DNA of 64,000 nt from Membranipora membranacea (GCA_914767715.1 OU612065.1:39122001-39186000), one strand, 5' to 3'. Shown: positions 1-13,615, counted from the stretch's first letter. Notes: a model not told the origin generated them from the sequence alone. Translations and numbers: made by a program.

Positions 1-1758
1 GAATAATTTTGACTCTTAGTAGTAGGCCTCACGATATTAATGCTGGATAATTTGGAATCTTTCTCGTTGCTAGGCTCGTATCTCTTGACTGTGGTTTGAC
101 TCTGTTCACATGGACAACTGCATCTGCAGGGTTCTTGAGGATCAGAAAATATTGGATTTGAGGAAACACTGCTAGATACAGTACTATGCTCTTGAGATAC
201 ATACTCCAGTGTTGACGCATCCTGATTTTGGGATATGTTTTGTAGCACTTGTGTTGCGATCCCAGATAATGACAGTTCTGTAGTTTGTGTAACCACAGTT
301 GCTGTTGGTGCTAGTACATTGCTGTCTAATGTATTGACCTTTTCTGGATACACCATGGTAACATTATTAGTTCGGTGATCTAAGTAAAATGTCAAATGCT
401 CCGCTGAGCTATAAGTTGTTGAACTAGATGATTCTTGCGTGGCTAATTTAGACAGTGTGGTATTGACAGGAGTTTGTGCATGCGTCTGCTGAATAGAGGA
501 AAGATGGCTAGTTGTTTGGGTTTTGCGGAATGGAGCATGAGTGCTTGTTTTAAAAGGGGGAAGTGTTGTTGATATGGATTGTTGATGTGAAGGTCTGATG
601 GATGAAATATTATCCATGGATCTAGGAGTCTTCCTGGTAGTTTCTTTATCTAACTTCTGAGCAGTTGTGCTGATGATACTCTCAGTTGTGGCCCGCAATG
701 CTTTCTCACTCGCAGGGGCAGGTATGATTGTACCCGGTGGAAAGAGTATGAATCTCAATGTAAGATTCCTACTGCTTCTGTGTGGTCTTGTTGCAATAGA
801 TGGCATTTCTGTTGTTGAAGTATACACAATGGAAACAGCTTGATCAGAGTGCCCACATTGGCTCACAAATACTCTCCTGATTCTCACTGTTACGATTCCA
901 GGCTCCACACTCTCCGATCCTGCATCAATGACAAAGTTACCAGTACTCCGATTGTGCCAACTAAAAATCTGTCCACTGCTATGTAGAACAGTGTGGTTGC
1001 ACATCACATCTGAAGGTCTGATACGACTGCTGTCAAAGATTTCTAGTTCAGTAAGGAGTCCTCGATATGATTGTTTCCAGTCAAAGCCATTGTTCATGTG
1101 AGATCTCAGTTGACCTATGAACAATGTTCCATTCTGTAAGCTGTATCTTGGTGCCATACTTGTTGAGATGCCTCTAGTCCTACCATCGACGAATATCTTG
1201 CCAATGCCATTGATATTCCAGCTCACACAGATATGATGCCATGCGCGGTCTTCAACCTAAAAAAGTGATAGAGCATTACAGGGTGACACAAGGTAAGTGT
1301 CATATAATGCATTTATGTACATATACCTGTACCTGTATATTCTATTCCGAAGGTTGACCTCATATGTTGTTCAGGTATCCTCCCCAATAGCGTTACATAG
1401 TATAGACCTCTTAAGTACAATTTGTCCCAAGTCTCGAATCAAACTAAGTAGAGGCAAAGCATAGATAACTCACCTTGGCCATAGTGGTAAGTAGATGATT
1501 GTTCACGTTGAAAAGTATGTAGTTTGGAATGAGACTAAGTTGAACTCCATCGAATCCTTCACGCTCAGGAAGGTACGAAATCAGTGCTTTCTGCATCGAG
1601 CCTTGACGACTGGGTGATGTGTTTATCCAGAGACAAATAGTGAATGCGGTCAACAAGGCTGGGAATGTCTGATTAGCCTTCATAGTAATGATATCCGACC
1701 TCACTTTAAAGTCAGCCACTAGGCTTGCCTCACCATAGAGTAGCGACATGTTTTTTGG
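1..1758 (-). CDS. Pentraxin/LamG-like domain protein with Ser/Thr-rich tail (partial, 3' side off window)
   Basis: Two minus-strand exons fit together: 1474-1758 (95 codons, acceptor CCAG, donor AAG/GTGAGTT) and 1-1256 (acceptor TTTTTTAG, open for about 418 codons to the window edge). The first exon and the start of the second form a pentraxin/laminin-G-type beta sandwich. The hallmarks are a 'TICLWINTS' strand, then 'AWHHICVSWNINGIGKIFVDG'-type residues just after the junction, then a 'LFIGQ' strand and a 'GLLTELEIFD' strand. About 100 residues later comes a long Ser/Thr/Gln-rich, probably O-glycosylated stretch, followed near the window edge by a compact cysteine cluster (CRCSCPC). No signal peptide or membrane span is visible, and the upstream exon that should carry the signal peptide was not found. 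Pentraxin domains of this kind occur in secreted proteins and in adhesion-GPCR ectodomains; I cannot say which this is. Domain call fairly sure, gene identity unknown. Confidence 0.6.
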
Positions 1759-1990
1759 CTGGTTTCAATACAATAATTGTCACACTACAACCCTTAGCTT
1801 TCAGAATGAGATGACTGATGTAAGACGTAAGAATGGGTTTTTTTCAATGATTGAAGACTTTTCTGTATGAATGTATAGGATAAATCACTGTTTTACATCA
1901 TCTATTTGCTTTGTTGTTTATCTAGTTAATTAAATTATGCTTCATGGAACACAGTGATTATAATCATTGCATATAAAACAAACAAATTAC

Positions 1991-4900
1991 CTTCTACTCA
2001 TCATCTTGATAATTATGCCGACAAGCTCTGCTAGGGACTCTTATTTGTTTACATTACCTATTTATAGTAATGGCTGAGACTGTCATTGGCTTACCTGCGC
2101 CACTTCCTTTCTAATTTCACTTTCTATTTTAAGCTGAGCCTTTCTTGCTTCCATTTGTTTAGGGGTCAGTTTCTCTTTCACCTGTTTGCCTTGTGCTTTG
2201 CGTTTGGCTTCAAGCTCCTGAAATAGTATAATGGAATAGGTGAGGTAGAACAGCCATTTATTCGGATGAGGAGTTGATACCAAGCTAGCCTTCGTGAGGT
2301 AGAACAATCATGCAATATTATTTGGGTCGATACGTACGAGCAGATTTTTACAGAGTTTTGTACCAACTAGTATAAAAGTTTTAAACAACAGAGCATTCCA
2401 TGAATAATTGTATTTTGTCTTTGACAAAAATACCTAATAAATCTAAATCTAAAAAATCTAAAACATCTTTCCTTCTCATTTGTACAAATCTGACGGTTTG
2501 TGAGCTACATAAGCATGAAAATAGATACTGTTACTTAGCAAATATACGACAAATATGGATAAAAGTTTGTTTCCTCAATTTATTGAAATCTTTTAGTTCT
2601 TTTGAGGCTCATCATTGCCGCTCATCATTGCAGCTAATCATTGCCGCTCACCTTTCTGAGCTCCATTTCCATGAGCTGATCTTCATATGAGTAGAGTTTA
2701 TTCTCTCTTCTCATGTTCCTGTTGTCCTCAACCTCCTTATTTCTAAATTTAGAAAAGGCATTAATAAGCTGCAGTGATATCCTGTTTTGACACTTTTGCA
2801 TCAGTGCCCTTGTAGGCAGTTACAGTCAACAATTGGCATGTAACGCATGTTAGCCTGTCATTTGTTTTTTTTGTGCTTAGTAATGACAGTTAGACCACAG
2901 GGGGAGCTGGTACCGAAAGTCAAAAACTCAACACACCATTATTGATTAGCACTTATTGGAAATGTCAAAACTCAAAAACTTACTTGTCAATAACAGAAGT
3001 ATCATACAGCTCTCCATCAGGCCATAAGAAGATATTATATTCTTCTGATGAGATCTTTGTGAGCTCCTCAGAGGAAAGCAGTTTTCGACACTGCTCCAGC
3101 AGGCAAGGTACCACAGCCAAACCGTTCACTCTCACTAGCGTCTGTCAACACAATACTTTTAAATTAGCCTTTTTGGTGTCGAAGAATGTTTATTGCTTCC
3201 TGAGACTATAACTGTAACTGAGTGTGAGAAAATCGATAAATCAAATTCCGCCAACAACCAATTCGTCTTGAAACAAAAAGTGGCTTCTTGCACAATCCAT
3301 AAAATATACATTTTCATTATCATTATCACTCATTCAATGAAATAACAGGAACAGGACGATAACACAGAGAGTGTGACATACTTTGAGTGCAGCGATCTTT
3401 GCAGACATTAGATCCTCACCACTAGTTAGATTTTTCAGCAATTCTCCATCTTTGCTATCAACACTTTGAGCTATTAGTTTTTCTGGTGATAACTTGAAGT
3501 TTGAGATCAGCCTGATCCAGCTATCCTTCTCGTAAACATCTGAAACATATTACAAATTTACACTAATTCAAAATTTTTCATTACTAAGATGTACTAGACC
3601 GGGTTAAAATAAGAAGCATAGGATGCGAACCACACCCTCATAAACGCGTTATGTCAAACTTCCTAATAACCCACGCATTTCACTTTGGTTGGATATTTGA
3701 AGGACATCTAAGACCACTTCCATTGCATGGAAAACAGATGTCGTCATACCACTGGCAAAAGTCAACAGGCTTGGTCATGATTACCGCCCAGTCTTTGACA
3801 AGCTGTTGTGTACAATTAGGGAGATGCTGGTCTAATTATAACATAATACAAATATAAAAACATTGAGCTATATCGACATCAGTTCACATATCGCCTGCAA
3901 GTTCATGTCAAATTAATATGCCTAACAACAACACTAAAGGCACCTATTTCTTTGATCAGAATGCTATCAATTATCAAATATGTGTATTTTTGGATTTTTT
4001 TAATCCTTCCGTTACCACATCTCAACCCCCAACGCAACCCTTTCTCACTAAAATAGGGTGCAACGAACAGTGGATAGAAATCATCTCTCCAAACCCATTG
4101 TTACGACCACTGGCACACCACAACCCTACATCACTCCAGAGTTTTATAGTTTCACTTCCTCCCCGCCTATTATATTCCTGACTATTTATAAGGAGGATCA
4201 GACTGAAACAGGAAACTTCTAGTTCAGCACAATGACTAGATTGTCACCATTTGGGTGATCCATACAGACTATCTGACAAGCAAACTATCAGAAGCTTAAT
4301 TAATTATTAACTGACCCTGAGCATTTATTCTAAGCAAATCAGGCGGATACAGGAATTATAAAATGACAAGATGTGCTTGGGGAACTGCCAGTGTTTTAGA
4401 CAACTAGCTTATACTGTAGTTCTAATTTGAGGTGTATGTAGTGCCTTTTTCCCCTTTTGATTGGCGGCATATGAGCAGCAGAACTACTTGTTCCATTAAA
4501 ACACTTCATTTTTCAGTGTTTCTTGAGAAGTGAAAAAACTTGTGTTAGTGAATAAATCAATAACACATCAGATATGACACCTGTTAGATAGACATTACTT
4601 GGATGATAACTTGGTGATATACCTATAGCCTCATGATGTGAAGGTACCAGTGCTGACAGGGCTATTTGTGACAGCTCTTTACTATCCTTTGTAGGCACTG
4701 AGGTAACAGTGTGAAGTGTCTCTGTAAATCCCTTAGCTGTCAGATGTACCACCCTCTCTCCTTCTATGTTGTCATTCAATATCTAAAAATAAAATAATGA
4801 CAGTTTATTTGAAATCCTTTTACCAACTTAGTAATGAGTGACTGGATCATTATTACTGCAATCAAATTATTTTTATGATTTCCCGGCCACCAGGTGGTGG

Positions 4901-7900
4901 AACTAATAACCAACTATTGGGCACTTGTACCCCAGGTGCGTTTCACTTGTATCCTAACTCTGACTAGGAAGGCCACGAATATATCCCTCCTTTATTTGCT
5001 ATTTATTTCAGTATCATCTTTGTTTGTCTGGTTTTAACCAGTATCTGCTACTCAAATCATGCAAAGAAAACTTTTCCCCCCAAGCTATGAAGATGACATC
5101 CCCCACTCTTATCTTAAATTTACATCGACAAATAGAGTTGTCAGTAGCTGTGACTGAAGGCTTCACAGTTATTTAAAGATGTTTAGGTTGAGCATAACAT
5201 TTTGTGATCGCCCTTTCAACTCAGTCAGTAAAAACCGTCCCTCCTCTCATCTTAAACACAGCATGCTTACCTCTGACCAGTTTTGTTGGTTGAGAAGTTT
5301 ACCCAGAGTATCAATCATATTCAGTGCTAGGCTCAATCCTCCGAGTCCAGACACTATCTTCTTCACACATTGCTGACCTGTTTTCCTGCTTGAGTAGTCA
5401 TTATGACAGCATACGTAAAGAAGTGTGCTGATGTACTGTTCGTTGAGTTTCTCTGTCATTTTCTCAGGGTGCTGTAGAACGAGCATCTCAGACAGAGTAG
5501 CTAAGGCTGATAATACTGAGACTGGTGCTGACTGAAGCAGCCTGTCGTTTGTGAACAGTTGTTTGTCAGAAGACAATAGCACCTTCCATAAGCTGTCTCT
5601 GTTTTCATCTAACAAACCAGACAATAATACATGTTTCAATGAGATAACCCCGATTACAATATAAATATGAATCATAGACAATAATATAACTATGAATCAT
5701 AGACAATAATTTGTGGAAATATATGAACAGATGAGCTTCAAACACTTCAAATTGAACATGCCGTTGTAGGCAGTTGTAAACACTGTTGAAAGTTGTCTCC
5801 ATTACGAACAAAACAAATATCTGATAATGCAGAACCATCAAATATTTCACTAACATGAGCTGATGCAGTGACTTACCTGAGAGCATAACAGCTCTGAGTA
5901 ACCTGAGTAATAGTACAGCAGAGTAAACTCCTTCACACACAGTGGGTATCTGAGCAGGCTGACTCTGAGCTGTCTGAACTGCTGACATCAGCGCTGACTC
6001 AAACACCTGAAGAGATGCCATCGAATCAGCTACAAACACATTATAAATACATTATCTCCGGACTCACCGCCAGTCTCCTAGGTTCACCACATCATAAAAT
6101 AACATAACGATAACATAAAATTTGTTTTCTCAGCATTACCGTTTGGCTCATGGAGCACTTACAACTCTAATGATGTACATGGAAAGTAAATGGCTTGATT
6201 AGAAAGTTGGGGAGACATTGAAATTACATTGCAAAGGATTGGGACTTGCTGACTAAGGAACCAGTAAAATCGAGGATCGTGACAATATGACTCTTGCTTC
6301 ACCTGTCTCATGCAATGCAGTTACTATATCCCAATATGGATTCTGTACACAGAATAAAACTGACCATTATTGAGACAGGTAGTCATGAGTAGTAGGTAAG
6401 CTTGTCTAACTACAGAGCTCGCGGTCTTTTGTCCAGATCCCATCTATATAAATCAAATAATACAGGAAATGTGGCCAATGGCTCAGTAATGTAAAGTAAT
6501 GTGTATAATACACAAATATGTACATCAATATAGACCAAGTCTGTATATGCACACAAGGAACCGTATGGCATTATGATGAAGACCTGGCAATGAAACTAAT
6601 TTTCATTTCACGTTGAGATCATGTCAGGAAAATAGTTACATATTTCCACGCTAATTATTATTGAGCTACCTTTATCCTCTCCAACAAGTCTGCTGGTATC
6701 TTACTTGATGAAAGCTTAACCCACTTGGTCAGTTCTGTCACCAGATGTACAATCATGGTCTCGTTTGTTTCTGCGTTTAACACAGCTGTAAACTGTGACA
6801 TTGCCTCCGTCGCTATACCCTGAAGTGAGGGGAAGAAGATTCATTAATAACTATTAATGTGTATAAATTTTTACAAATCTAACCATTATTACCATTTATT
6901 ACGTGATTGTATATATATATACATATCTCGGTCAAGGACTGCCTGACAGCTGGTGGGTGGAGTAAATTTTACATCCTGTATCCTATTGCTAAAAATATAC
7001 AGACTCATTGATCTATTTATTTCTAATGTGGAAGTCATCTTAGACCCGTAAAAGCCTTTTTCATGACCATGATTCTCTTCATTAAATTTGAGCAAAACCT
7101 CAGACAAGAGGCTAATCAAATGGTAATTAGAGATGACTTTATTTTTTGGGGTACAGCAAAGGCATAAAATAGGACCTCTCCGGACTACCCACATATAGTC
7201 TCTCAAGAGTACCAACATTTAACCAAGGAAAAATTTGTTTGATGGAAATAGACAAGAATTGAACCAGGACCTCATACAAACTGAAGTTGATGTGTTCGGC
7301 TTTAGATGCATATATGAGGTGTACTAACTTGGACAGCCAGTGATCCTGACACTGTGTTATGTATAAGATTGCCTATAGCTGATACCACGTCCATCCTCTC
7401 AGTCATCACAGTAATCTTACCATCTGAGCCTATACACAAAGGAACACATCAAATAATTCTCTGCACTCTATACAGCTCAACAACCAAGAGTGCTGCGATC
7501 ACCAACTCAACCAAGAGTGCTGCGATCACCAACTCAACCAAGAGTGCTGCGATCTCCAACTCATCACTTATACCACTACACCACACAACCTTGCATGCTT
7601 AGGTAAGGTGTATTCCTGTATAATTGTACATTGTTTATGAAACTATGGTGAGAGAGTTTAATTTCGCTACTTAGGCAAAAACGCGAAAAGCGAATCCTAA
7701 ATGCCGCGAAAACTAAACTCCTATAGGGTAGTTGTGTATGGCCTTCACCTTTGAGAACACCAAACATATGTTTGATAAGCTGAGTGAGAGCCTCTGGATC
7801 ACTGCAGTGCTCAGCTAAATATCTGTAGGTCAGCACGGCTGTCTTACGTCTATCCTCCTGCTTACATTTAGCTTCAGCTGAGGATAAAATCAGTCTCATG

Positions 7901-9147
7901 TTAACACAAGATTATATGAAAATTACAACTTGAATATAATAGCGTTTAGTAAGCTCGGACACAATCGGTTTAGTAATAGCATACCATAGGTCCTATGTAT
8001 ACTAGCCTAATCCAACAGCCGTGCAACCAATGTAGCATCAATAAAAGTTTGAATTGTTTGGTTTTCAATTATTTTTTTGGTTGCATGTACTTTAATTTCC
8101 TGTGAGTACTCGTGAAAGCAAATAAGAAAGTTATTACGATTGCTAGGATATAAATTGAAATAAAAATTTAATCAAATGTTTATTGACACGAGAGGACATG
8201 GTCGAATCACATCCCACTGTTTGATGTCACTTACTTGCTAATAGTTTAGAAAGCTCCACAGCATACTTGCTCAGATCTAGTGTGACATGATGTATCATTG
8301 GAGAGGAAACTGAAAATACAGGCTATAATACAACAGTCGATAAGTATAGCAAGTACTTTACACCATTGTAAAACGAGTTGTTTGTTTCTGGATGCAAAAG
8401 AGCAATGGATGGGTAAAATCAGCAGTTATTATTACGAAAAGAGGCATTTTTTAGAATAATAATAATGATAATAATTATGATTTTTGCAGCTCAATGCAAA
8501 GTAGTTCAATGTGGTTATTGTTTTCCACTTGACAAGGTCAAATGAATGTCAGCAACTCACTAAATAGTGCCAGTTCTGGATTTCTGAGCATGAACCTCTT
8601 CATCGTAGATAGTAATGTGTTGCTGAAGACATCATGGGTGCATTGTGAAAGTATGGGGGCAAGATTGTCCTGGAAAAATTGAGAATAGGTTATCAGATTA
8701 TAGTCATACTGCTGATACATTCTGTGCTTCTTTGCAACGTAATTTAAGCATGTTTTTAGCATTTTATCCTCCTTTTACAGAGTAATGATCCCATCATAAG
8801 AAATCAAATCTCAAATCAGGGATGTATATGCTCAGGGCTGTCTGCAAAAATACAATATCGGCTCTCTTAAACTAAACGGTTTTCTGATTGCTAATGCAAA
8901 TACTGATTAGACCTCTGCATATTATATCTAAAATCTGTATACTCACCAAGTAATGGAGTGACGGTACAGTCTTCAAGGCAAACAGTGTCTTGGTTGCTAG
9001 TTCTATCAGCTTGCTCTACAAAAGGAGGAATTCTATTCATGTACAGTATTGTATATATATATATATACACACATTTGTGCAATAAAGTGTCATATGTTAT
9101 ATATCCCACTATTGTACCCATAAAAACCCTGGACAATGAGTGATTCA

Positions 9148-9192
<45 letters not shown>

Positions 9193-12100
9193 GCTATCAG
9201 TGTGTAGGGCATATCTTTGCATTGGAGTTGTTCGACCATGTCAGGCTATTTTATCTACCATTAATTACTATTGGGTTAAGGATGCTGAACATGATTATTT
9301 AAGAGGATTCAAGACATGATTTTTTTGTGGGTCATATAAAATGACTACTTATTTTTGAGTGACACTTAGTTGGGGCCAAATACACACAGATGACACTTAA
9401 CAGCACAGATTTGAATCTATATATATTTATATACGGAATCAGCTCCAAACATAAGTGTATGGCCAAGGAGGAAACATTGAGAAATTACTGGGTGATAAAT
9501 GGTCTCCCAACATATATGCCAATGAACGACCTATATTGTTTGAGCGCAGACAGGGAATGTATGGTTTTCCATATAACACACCAATCCCATGCGGAGGCAA
9601 CTCCATCTGTTTGTATACAAAGTCTAATATTACACTTACATTCATGGCTAGATAAAAGTAAGAAGGGACTTACGCATGTTTCAGCAACTTTGGCGAACTT
9701 GAGGGTGGTGGCAACTTCAATAAGACTGGACAAAAGCGGAAGGTTCTTATAAGCATCTCCCTCAGAGAGTACAGATATGTATTTGGGGAACAAATCAGGA
9801 TGCTACAAGATAAAACAGCATGATTTAAATGGAATTTACCCTTCATTTCAGGTCAAGTTGTGTTCGGTAAATGATTTCCACAATAGAAAACATCATCAAT
9901 TGCATCATATGATTAGGTGCATTTTTTATTGTTTTGGGTCTTTTGTATTAGGGAGTCGTCTCATTTTGTACAAAGAGAGGATAAATCCTTCTATGTAACG
10001 GAGTTGTAAGACCATCTGTTTTACTTATCTACCATAACATAAACCAAACAGCTCTTACCTTTTTCAGTATCCTTGTCCATAATCTTCTGACAGTTAATAT
10101 GATAGTTTTCTTGTCGCTGACTTTCACTGAGTACGTGACCTGTGCTTGACTCTTCATGAGAGATGTAAGGAGGGTCGCATCTTTTATAGCGATCTCCAGA
10201 ATAATCTCAGACCAATTGAGCCAATCAAACACATCGCCACCAGTGCTAATAAGATATAAACTAAAGTTAACAGCATCACTTCTAGATGAGAGACTTCTAA
10301 GAGAGGGACATTGATTTATTGTTTGTCAGTAGTTATATCAAGGCTGGGACCACAACTTTGAAGCTGAGACCAACTTTGCAACATAGCAACTGTTTCAAAT
10401 GTTGTTTTCATAACTTACGGTGATTCCACTTGTCTATCACAGAATTCTTTTGTGCCATCAATGAAGTGCTTTGCTGCACTGCCAGGGTACTTTGTCACTG
10501 CATCCCTGACTAAGCTACATGATGCATTCCTTGCTTTATTAGTGCTGTACTGTCCCAGGGACAAGGTCATACACTTGAACACACCCTTTAGGAATTGATC
10601 GCTGAAACCTGCAATGGTCAAGTGAGTTTTTTCTAAATTAACATTACAAAGCTAACAGAAAATAAAAAACAGACAGTTTAGATCAGGCAAATCATGCTGA
10701 TATAGTGTAGTGCAGTCAAAGCGCCTTAGCCTTTTTTATCACTGTGGGCACAACACCCAAACCCCTCGCATGACACTCATGGTAAGATTTGCTTAACTGC
10801 CTTCAAAAACGAAGCAGAGAAATCTTGGATTTAATGTGTGTTCAAATATGTCATGTGTCATATTACAGCACACGTGACCATGATCAAATAACAATTCAAT
10901 GTACTCGAAACAAGAAAACAGGATAACTTAGTCATACATACCGGAAGTTTCATCTTGTATGAAATGTGAGAGCTGTGAGTAGGCATTACATATCCTCCCT
11001 TCAGAGGCTGAAGTCAGAACAGGCTTCAGCCCTTTCAGAAAGTCTTGCAACTAAAAATAGAACAGAATTAAATACTGTAAACAACTTTTAATGGCCACTA
11101 CAGATCCCGACAAGACAGTGTCAAGTGGTCGGGCAGCTGATCCAGTGAAGTTAAACTTTACAACCAGAAGACCTTTGCAGCAAAGGGCTAGAGACTTAGA
11201 GTATAACCATTGGGCCTAATATGTATTCATTGATTAGCGGAACATAGTTTCGGTTATGCTACAACCGACTAATTATATACATTTTATACAACAGCTTGCC
11301 AGCGGGGCTTTCAATAAAAACCAGCCAAAATCACTATCTGATTACCGACTGAATGGGCGAGACCTGCTATGGTCTCATTTCCACTATGCTCACTCGTTGA
11401 TGAAACAATTACTACTATATAAATTATATTCCGATTGAACATTTTGGGAACGAAATTGTCTTATTCATTGAAAGACAAAGTTAGCAATAGTTTGGAGCTG
11501 AGTGATAGTGCTAAATTGCTTTAAAAGACATTGCTCACTCTAATTGAATGTCTGAGGTGCAGACTGGTCACTGATTGTTACAGGGACGTCAAATATTGCG
11601 CTGTATATAAAAGCTACCGGGAATTAAAGCTAGATTCGGTTACCATCACATAGTTGAGCGTTGCTGCAATATCATCACCAGTTGCTTCACTAGATATGAC
11701 CTCACCTAGCCAAGAGTTCTTCAGTTCATAACATTATCAGCGACTAGTCTAGCTAGTGACTGTGAGTGACATGATGACCACAGGAGAGGGATAGCAGCGG
11801 CCAGAGCCGATTAACTTTTACTTGAGGTTTAAATTTTAATATTGACTGATTAACATGATCATGATGTTGGTTAGCTGGGCTAAGTTAAAGGCCGAAGCAA
11901 CCATATAGCTACCAGTGAGTTTCTTGGTTGTGATTGTTAGTCAGTGGACGAGGAAGAGCAGAATTATTATCATTCAATTCATTATTATTTTATTTCACCA
12001 CATTGTAGGAAAGTTTAAAGGTGCAAGAAAGGGGATTGCATCAAATTCGACACATAATGATATCAATAGATATTAATGTGCTATATTAGACTCATCATTG

Positions 12101-12206
12101 TGGTATTATTTGGTGTTTGTGGAGGTTGGAATGCACATAAGATGCTTATGAATTGGCAGATTTGTAAACGTGTGCTCACCTCTTGTTTCGCCATCACTTT
12201 CTTCAT
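1991..12206 (-). CDS. GCN1: GCN1, eIF2-alpha kinase activator (N-terminal third only)
   Basis: GCN1 is a ribosome-bound HEAT-repeat protein that activates GCN2 on amino-acid starvation. Exons in coding order: 12206-12180 (ATG), 11050-10942, 10608-10419, 10245-10059, 9802-9674, 9015-8947, 8669-8561, 8309-8235, 7877-7749, 7429-7329, 6819-6670, 6443-6365, 6029-5877, 5608-5271, 4782-4623, 3539-3382, 3141-2984, 2742-2652, 2217-2095; all phases connect (845 codons). A weaker candidate exon is 2037-1991. Matches to human GCN1 run colinearly: 'LFCLTLHRY'-type region (exon 3), 'VTLDLS.YA' (exon 8), 'LKTSTSAVRHAYL'-like (exon 12), 'VPT.CEGV' (exon 13), 'GQQ.V.K...GLGG' (exon 14), 'GELYD' (exon 17), 'RENK.YS..EQ' (exon 18) and 'KLTPKQ.E...AQL' (exon 19). 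Human GCN1 has about 2670 residues, so the eEF3-like centre and the GCN2-binding C-terminus are missing here. The first exon ends MAKQE; an upstream in-frame ATG gives MKKVMAKQE. It is divergent to DCAF10. Confidence 0.9.
7482..7562. repeat. 27-bp tandem repeat, 3 copies
   Basis: Three units of 27 bp (7482-7508, 7509-7535, 7536-7562) with core AACCAAGAGTGCTGCGATC. They sit in the GCN1 intron between exons at 7429 and 7749. Copies 1 and 2 are identical; copy 3 has one visible change. The first 15 bases recur once at about 28186. Confidence 0.9.
7626..7729. repeat. Partial copy of the CTATAGGAGTTTA-end element, GCN1 intron
   Basis: About 100 bp nearly identical to the right half of the element at 12663-12878, including the terminal AAACTCCTATAG. 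It ends 20 bp before the donor of the GCN1 exon 7749-7877 (transcript sense), so this short intron contains transposon-derived DNA. Confidence 0.8.
9154..9189. repeat. (TA)n microsatellite
   Basis: About 18 TA dinucleotides in a GCN1 intron; similar shorter AT runs lie at 9054-9066 and 13942-13962. Confidence 0.95.
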
Positions 12207-12662
12207 AGCCCAAAAACAAATGGACAATTACAAGGTGTGCCAAAAACATTAAATATCCTTGTGTCGATTAGATCGCTCATTTAGTTCTTTTTTATACTCG
12301 GACTACTCTTGTTTAAACAAAAATCTTCAGTTGGAAGTGGTTTGTATTTAGGGGCACTATTATGAACACCCACAACATATCATTTAACTCAGCAAAAGTG
12401 ACTGCGGACCTGTCTATGACCCATAAATTGAGCAAAATAAAAGATTTGTCTGATACTGGCCATGCAATACTAACTCAGCTTATAATCAGAGAGACAGCTA
12501 ATTCACTTATCTTATGGTAAGCTCCTGTATTCAGAATTAAGGGAATGCTTTGTTATCATGTTTTGTCCCCTGCTTTCTCAAAAGTCAAAATTAGTTGAAT
12601 ATTTAATTTTCACTAACTGAGGACAAGATACCCACTCCTTGAGTTGAGTCCTTGCTAATACC

Positions 12663-12878
12663 CTATAGGAGTTTAATTTAGCTAGAGTTTAATTTCACTA
12701 TCTGGACCTGGTACTAAATTTCGCTAGCATGAAAATTTAAAAAAATGTCCAAGCTGTGATTGTACATTGTTTATGAAACTATGGTGAGTGAGTTTAATTT
12801 AAGATACACTAAATTTCGCTACTTAGGCAATAACGCGAAAAGCGAATCCTAAATGCCGCGAAAACTAAACTCCTATAG
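12663..12878. mobile_element. MITE-like element with CTATAGGAGTTTA terminal inverted repeats
   Basis: Both ends carry CTATAGGAGTTTA followed by A/G-TTT in inverted orientation, about 216 bp apart. No coding capacity. The right half recurs at 7626-7729, showing it is a dispersed family. The interior contains AAACGCGAAAAGCGAATCC-type sequence shared by both copies. Confidence 0.7.
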
Positions 12879-13352
12879 TGAATGTAAATGTAAATCACTT
12901 TTTTAGCTGCTCTCCAGCAATCTTTACATGAATATAAGATAGATACATATACATATTAAATTAAGGGTTTAATTTAGGACTTAATTAAAGTCATGTCTTG
13001 CATTTTAGTGCAAAATAATATCCACAATGCTCAGTCAAGAACATTATATCAAACTTACATAGGTTCCTAAGCTGCAAGCTCTTCTCGCTTATTTCTGTTT
13101 AACATTATTAGATCTATAAGTGGTAGTTAATGCTCCACTGATGAACACCACTTCAGACCCGACCAAGATTTCATGTGTAGAGGGCCCACAATATAGCCCT
13201 GTTCACACGGCCACGGGTTTTGGTTTTTTGGTTTGGTTGGTGGCCATGTATTGTATTGTTCGGCATAGTATCGGTAGTTGTCTCCTGCTGTTTTAGCTCT
13301 AATTTTCTCCACTTTGAGCTTTGACTTTTTCTCTGTTCCATAGGCAAATGAA

Positions 13353-13615
13353 TTAAGTTTGTCATTTATCATATTCAAAATAAATATAAATCAGTTGATT
13401 GCACTAAATATTGCAGTAATAATGTGAAAACATGGCTAAGGTGAAAAAATTTTAATCACCCATGAGTAAGACCATGACCTTGACCTTGATCATGGTCATG
13501 CTCTTGGGTGTTTTGAATTTTTTTTAACTTAGCCATGTTTTCACATTATTACTGCAATATGTAGTGGAATCGACTTATTTATATTTATTTTGAATATGAT
13601 AAATGACAAATATGA
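13353..13615. mobile_element. Fold-back (inverted-repeat) element, about 260 bp
   Basis: The left arm starts near AAGTTTGTCATTTATCATAT at 13353 and the right arm ends at GATAAATGACAAATATG near 13615. Inner arms share TTGCAGTAATAATGTGAAAA and its complement. The loop around 13460-13500 is rich in ACCATGACC/CATGGTCATG. Non-coding. Confidence 0.75.

Noticed and set aside
9390-9793. Overlapping ORFs of 66-120 codons on both strands
   Set aside because: Only 9674-9802 on the minus strand is coding (a GCN1 exon); the rest are shadows or intron read-through.
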